Below are positions 62,180-64,000 of a DNA stretch of 64,000 nucleotides, one piece after another. Origin of the DNA: an uncultured Pelagibacteraceae bacterium (GTDB taxonomy: Bacteria > Pseudomonadota > Alphaproteobacteria > Pelagibacterales > Pelagibacteraceae); NCBI GenBank assembly GCA_902594405.1, contig CACJMB010000001.1, positions 186,001 to 250,000 of the forward strand. Direction: 5' to 3'. A model generated the notes under the pieces. That model was given only the letters and a program-made list of their open reading frames with translations. It had not been told where the DNA came from and ran no database searches. The stretch's first letter is position 1. Every line of letters begins with the position of its first letter. A program made the translations under genes and the position numbers.

Positions 62180-64000
62180 TTAAGCTAAAAGAGGTTTTAA
62201 AAATTGACCAGTATAACTTTCCTTAACTTTACATACTTCTTCAGGTTTTCCTTCGGCGACAATATTACCACCCTTTACACCACCTTCAGGTCCCATATCT
62301 ACAATGTAGTCGGCTGTTTTAATAACATCTAGATTATGTTCAATGACAACTACTGTATTCCCAAGTTTTACAAATGTATGAAGTATTTCTAAAAGTTTTT
62401 TAATATCATGTTGATGTAAACCTGTAGTTGGTTCATCCAATATATACATTGTTCTTCCCGTCGATCTTTTTGAAAGTTCCTTTGCGAGCTTAATTCGTTG
62501 TGCTTCACCTCCAGATAGCGTAGTTGCTTGCTGACCAATTTTTATATAACCCAATCCAACTTTTTTAAGAGTTAATAGTTTTGTTTTTATATTAGATATA
62601 TTCTCAAAATACTCACATCCTTCATCAACTGACATATCCAAAACATCAGCAATACTTTTTCCTTTAAATTTAATTTCTAAAGTTTCTCTATTGTACCTGG
62701 TACCCTTGCATTCATCGCACTGTATATAAACATCGGGTAAGAAATGCATTTCATATGTGATTACGCCATCACCCTCACAAGCCTCACATCTACCTCCTTT
62801 AACATTGAAAGAAAATCTTCCTGGTTTATACCCTCTTGTTTTGGACTCTGGCAGGCTTGTAAACCAATCTCTAATAGGCCCAAAGGCACCTGTATATGTT
62901 GCTGGATTTGATCTTGGCGTTCTACCAATAGGAGATTGATCAATATCAATTATTTTATCTATCAATTCTACACCCTTATAACCTTTAAATGATTTAGGTG
63001 CTTTTCTTGCTTTATTATTTAAAGTTAAATTTAAAGCATGAAAGAGTGTTTGTAATATTAAAGTAGACTTACCACTACCCGATACACCAGTAACACAGGT
63101 AAAAGTACCAGTTGGAATTTTAAGATTTACATTATTTAAATTATTTCCACTTGCACCATTGATCTCTACAAATCTTCCATTTTTAGCTAAACGTCGTGAT
63201 TTTGGAATTTCAATTGTTTTTTTATTAGCAAGATACTGTCCAGTAATACTATTTTTATCTTTTTTAATTTCTTCATATGATCCTTGCGCTGTTATCTCAC
63301 CACCATTACTTCCGGCTTCAGGACCAAGATCAATAATATGATCTGCATTTTCCATTGTCTCGGTGTCATGCTCAACAACAATGACTGTATTGCCAAGATC
63401 TCGCAATCTTTTTAAAGCATTAATAAGCTTAACATTATCTTTTTGATGTAATCCAATTGATGGTTCATCCAAAACATATAAAACACCTGTTAAACCAGAT
63501 CCGATTTGTGAAGCTAATCTTATTCTTTGCGCTTCACCACCTGATAATGTTCCAGATTCTCTAGATAATGTTAAATAATCTAAACCAACGTTTAAAAGAA
63601 AATTTAATCTTTCATTTATTTCTTTTAAAACATGTTCAGCAATTTTGAATTGTCTTTTATCAAGATTATTTTCTAAATTTTTAAACCATTCTGCTGCATC
63701 TAAAATAGATTTTTTTGTTACTTCACTAATATTAAGATCATTGATTTTAACACATAATGCCTCTTCTTTTAATCTGTCACCATTACACGCTTCACATGCT
63801 GTATCAGATTGATATTCAGCAATAGCTTCTCTTTTCCATTCACTATCAGATTCTAAAAATCTCCTTTCAAGATTATTAATTACACCTTCAAAAGTTTTTT
63901 TATAAGAATATTTCTCGTAACCATCATCATAATTAAATTTGATTTCATCTTCATCAGAACCATAAAGAATAATATCTTTGATTTTTTTGGGTAATTTTTT
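62180..64000 (-). CDS. uvrA: Excinuclease ABC subunit A UvrA (3' part, start beyond window)
   Basis: Damage-recognition ATPase of nucleotide excision repair. The frame stays open from the stop at 62180 to the window edge, giving about 606 C-terminal residues of an expected 950. In order: end of the first zinc-finger region ([10 protein letters not shown] near 63780), signature [13 protein letters not shown] (near 63530), Walker B VLDEPS (near 63465), second Walker [10 protein letters not shown] (near 63085), zinc finger CEACEGDG...CDEC (near 62780-62710), second signature [13 protein letters not shown] (near 62510) and [13 protein letters not shown] at 63472 is internal and not a start. Confidence 0.97.
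   Translation of the reverse strand, partial: KKLPKKIKDIILYGSDEDEIKFNYDDGYEKYSYKKTFEGVINNLERRFLESDSEWKREAIAEYQSDTACEACNGDRLKEEALCVKINDLNISEVTKKSILDAAEWFKNLENNLDKRQFKIAEHVLKEINERLNFLLNVGLDYLTLSRESGTLSGGEAQRIRLASQIGSGLTGVLYVLDEPSIGLHQKDNVKLINALKRLRDLGNTVIVVEHDTETMENADHIIDLGPEAGSNGGEITAQGSYEEIKKDKNSITGQYLANKKTIEIPKSRRLAKNGRFVEINGASGNNLNNVNLKIPTGTFTCVTGVSGSGKSTLILQTLFHALNLTLNNKARKAPKSFKGYKGVELIDKIIDIDQSPIGRTPRSNPATYTGAFGPIRDWFTSLPESKTRGYKPGRFSFNVKGGRCEACEGDGVITYEMHFLPDVYIQCDECKGTRYNRETLEIKFKGKSIADVLDMSVDEGCEYFENISNIKTKLLTLKKVGLGYIKIGQQATTLSGGEAQRIKLAKELSKRSTGRTMYILDEPTTGLHQHDIKKLLEILHTFVKLGNTVVVIEHNLDVIKTADYIVDMGPEGGVKGGNIVAEGKPEEVCKVKESYTGQFLKPLLA

Noticed and set aside
63470..63472. uvrA start at the TTG at 63472
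   Set aside because: The upstream frame is open to the window edge and encodes conserved UvrA sequence including the ABC signature.
1..64000. Mobile elements, prophage genes, toxin-antitoxin pairs or riboswitches
   Set aside because: No transposase, integrase or terminal inverted repeats were seen, and the short leaders leave no room for a recognisable riboswitch. Small structured RNAs could be missed without a covariance search.

Overview
The window is a gene-dense, AT-rich (roughly 30% GC) chromosomal segment that reads as a streamlined marine alphaproteobacterium of the SAR11 / Pelagibacter type. The grounds are the very short or negative gene spacing, the lysine-, asparagine- and isoleucine-rich proteins, alphaproteobacterial gene order (erpA-dgt-argS-nagZ-scpAB-tatABC-serS ... 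yajC-secDF; secG-pyrG-kdsA-eno-ftsB-lipA-ratA; ispDF fusion; ntrYX-trkA), an AapJQMP general amino-acid transporter, and the absence of insertion sequences, prophage, CRISPR or plasmid functions. Species assignment is inference; no rRNA is present.

Layout: 1-10.1 kb holds lipid A genes (lpxA, lpxI, lpxB), gltX, lexA, and the trpE-G-D-C group with a PpiD-like chaperone. 10.2-16.6 kb is tpiA, secG, pyrG, kdsA, eno, ftsB, lipA, ratA. 16.6-24.6 kb has pncC, pgpA and ispDF on the minus strand, diverging from ntrY-ntrX-trkA-trkH. 24.7-30.2 kb has tRNA-Arg, aapJQMP, an XRE regulator, tRNA-Asn and tRNA-Cys. 30.3-37.0 kb is valS-ilvD-manC-phoR, all joined by 1-base stop/start overlaps. 37.1-43.1 kb is the phosphate system pstS, pstC-A-B, phoU, phoB. 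43.0-45.3 kb on the minus strand is a small cassette of a membrane peptide, an arsenate-reductase-like phosphatase and an aquaporin, preceded by a PhyH-type dioxygenase. 45.4-48.6 kb is zinc uptake (znuA diverging from znuC-znuB-zur). 48.6-64 kb is an Ldh2-type dehydrogenase, xthA, erpA, dgt, argS, nagZ, scpAB, tatABC, serS, yajC, secDF, a PuuD-like membrane protein and the 3' part of uvrA.

The most interesting reading is regulatory. Three promoters (pstS, pstC and the arsenate/aquaporin cassette) share the same layout: a 7-4-7 direct repeat of TTGTAAC type, then exactly 10 bases, then a -10-like hexamer. This suggests that PhoB co-induces phosphate import and arsenate detoxification. At the cassette and at pstC the -10 lies only 6-9 bases from the ATG, suggesting near-leaderless mRNAs. 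A 33-base near-palindrome formed by two Zur-like sites separates znuA from znuC, and a GTTC-N7-GTTC LexA box overlaps a plausible lexA promoter. Other points are a ZnuA with a five-copy His/Asp/Lys/Glu repeat, an NtrX with a changed Walker B motif and no GAFTGA loop, an 86-residue membrane remnant where other alphaproteobacteria are expected to carry a SPOR-domain gene, and a GC-rich patch inside ilvD. Apart from the tRNA regions there is no gene-free stretch longer than 300 bases.
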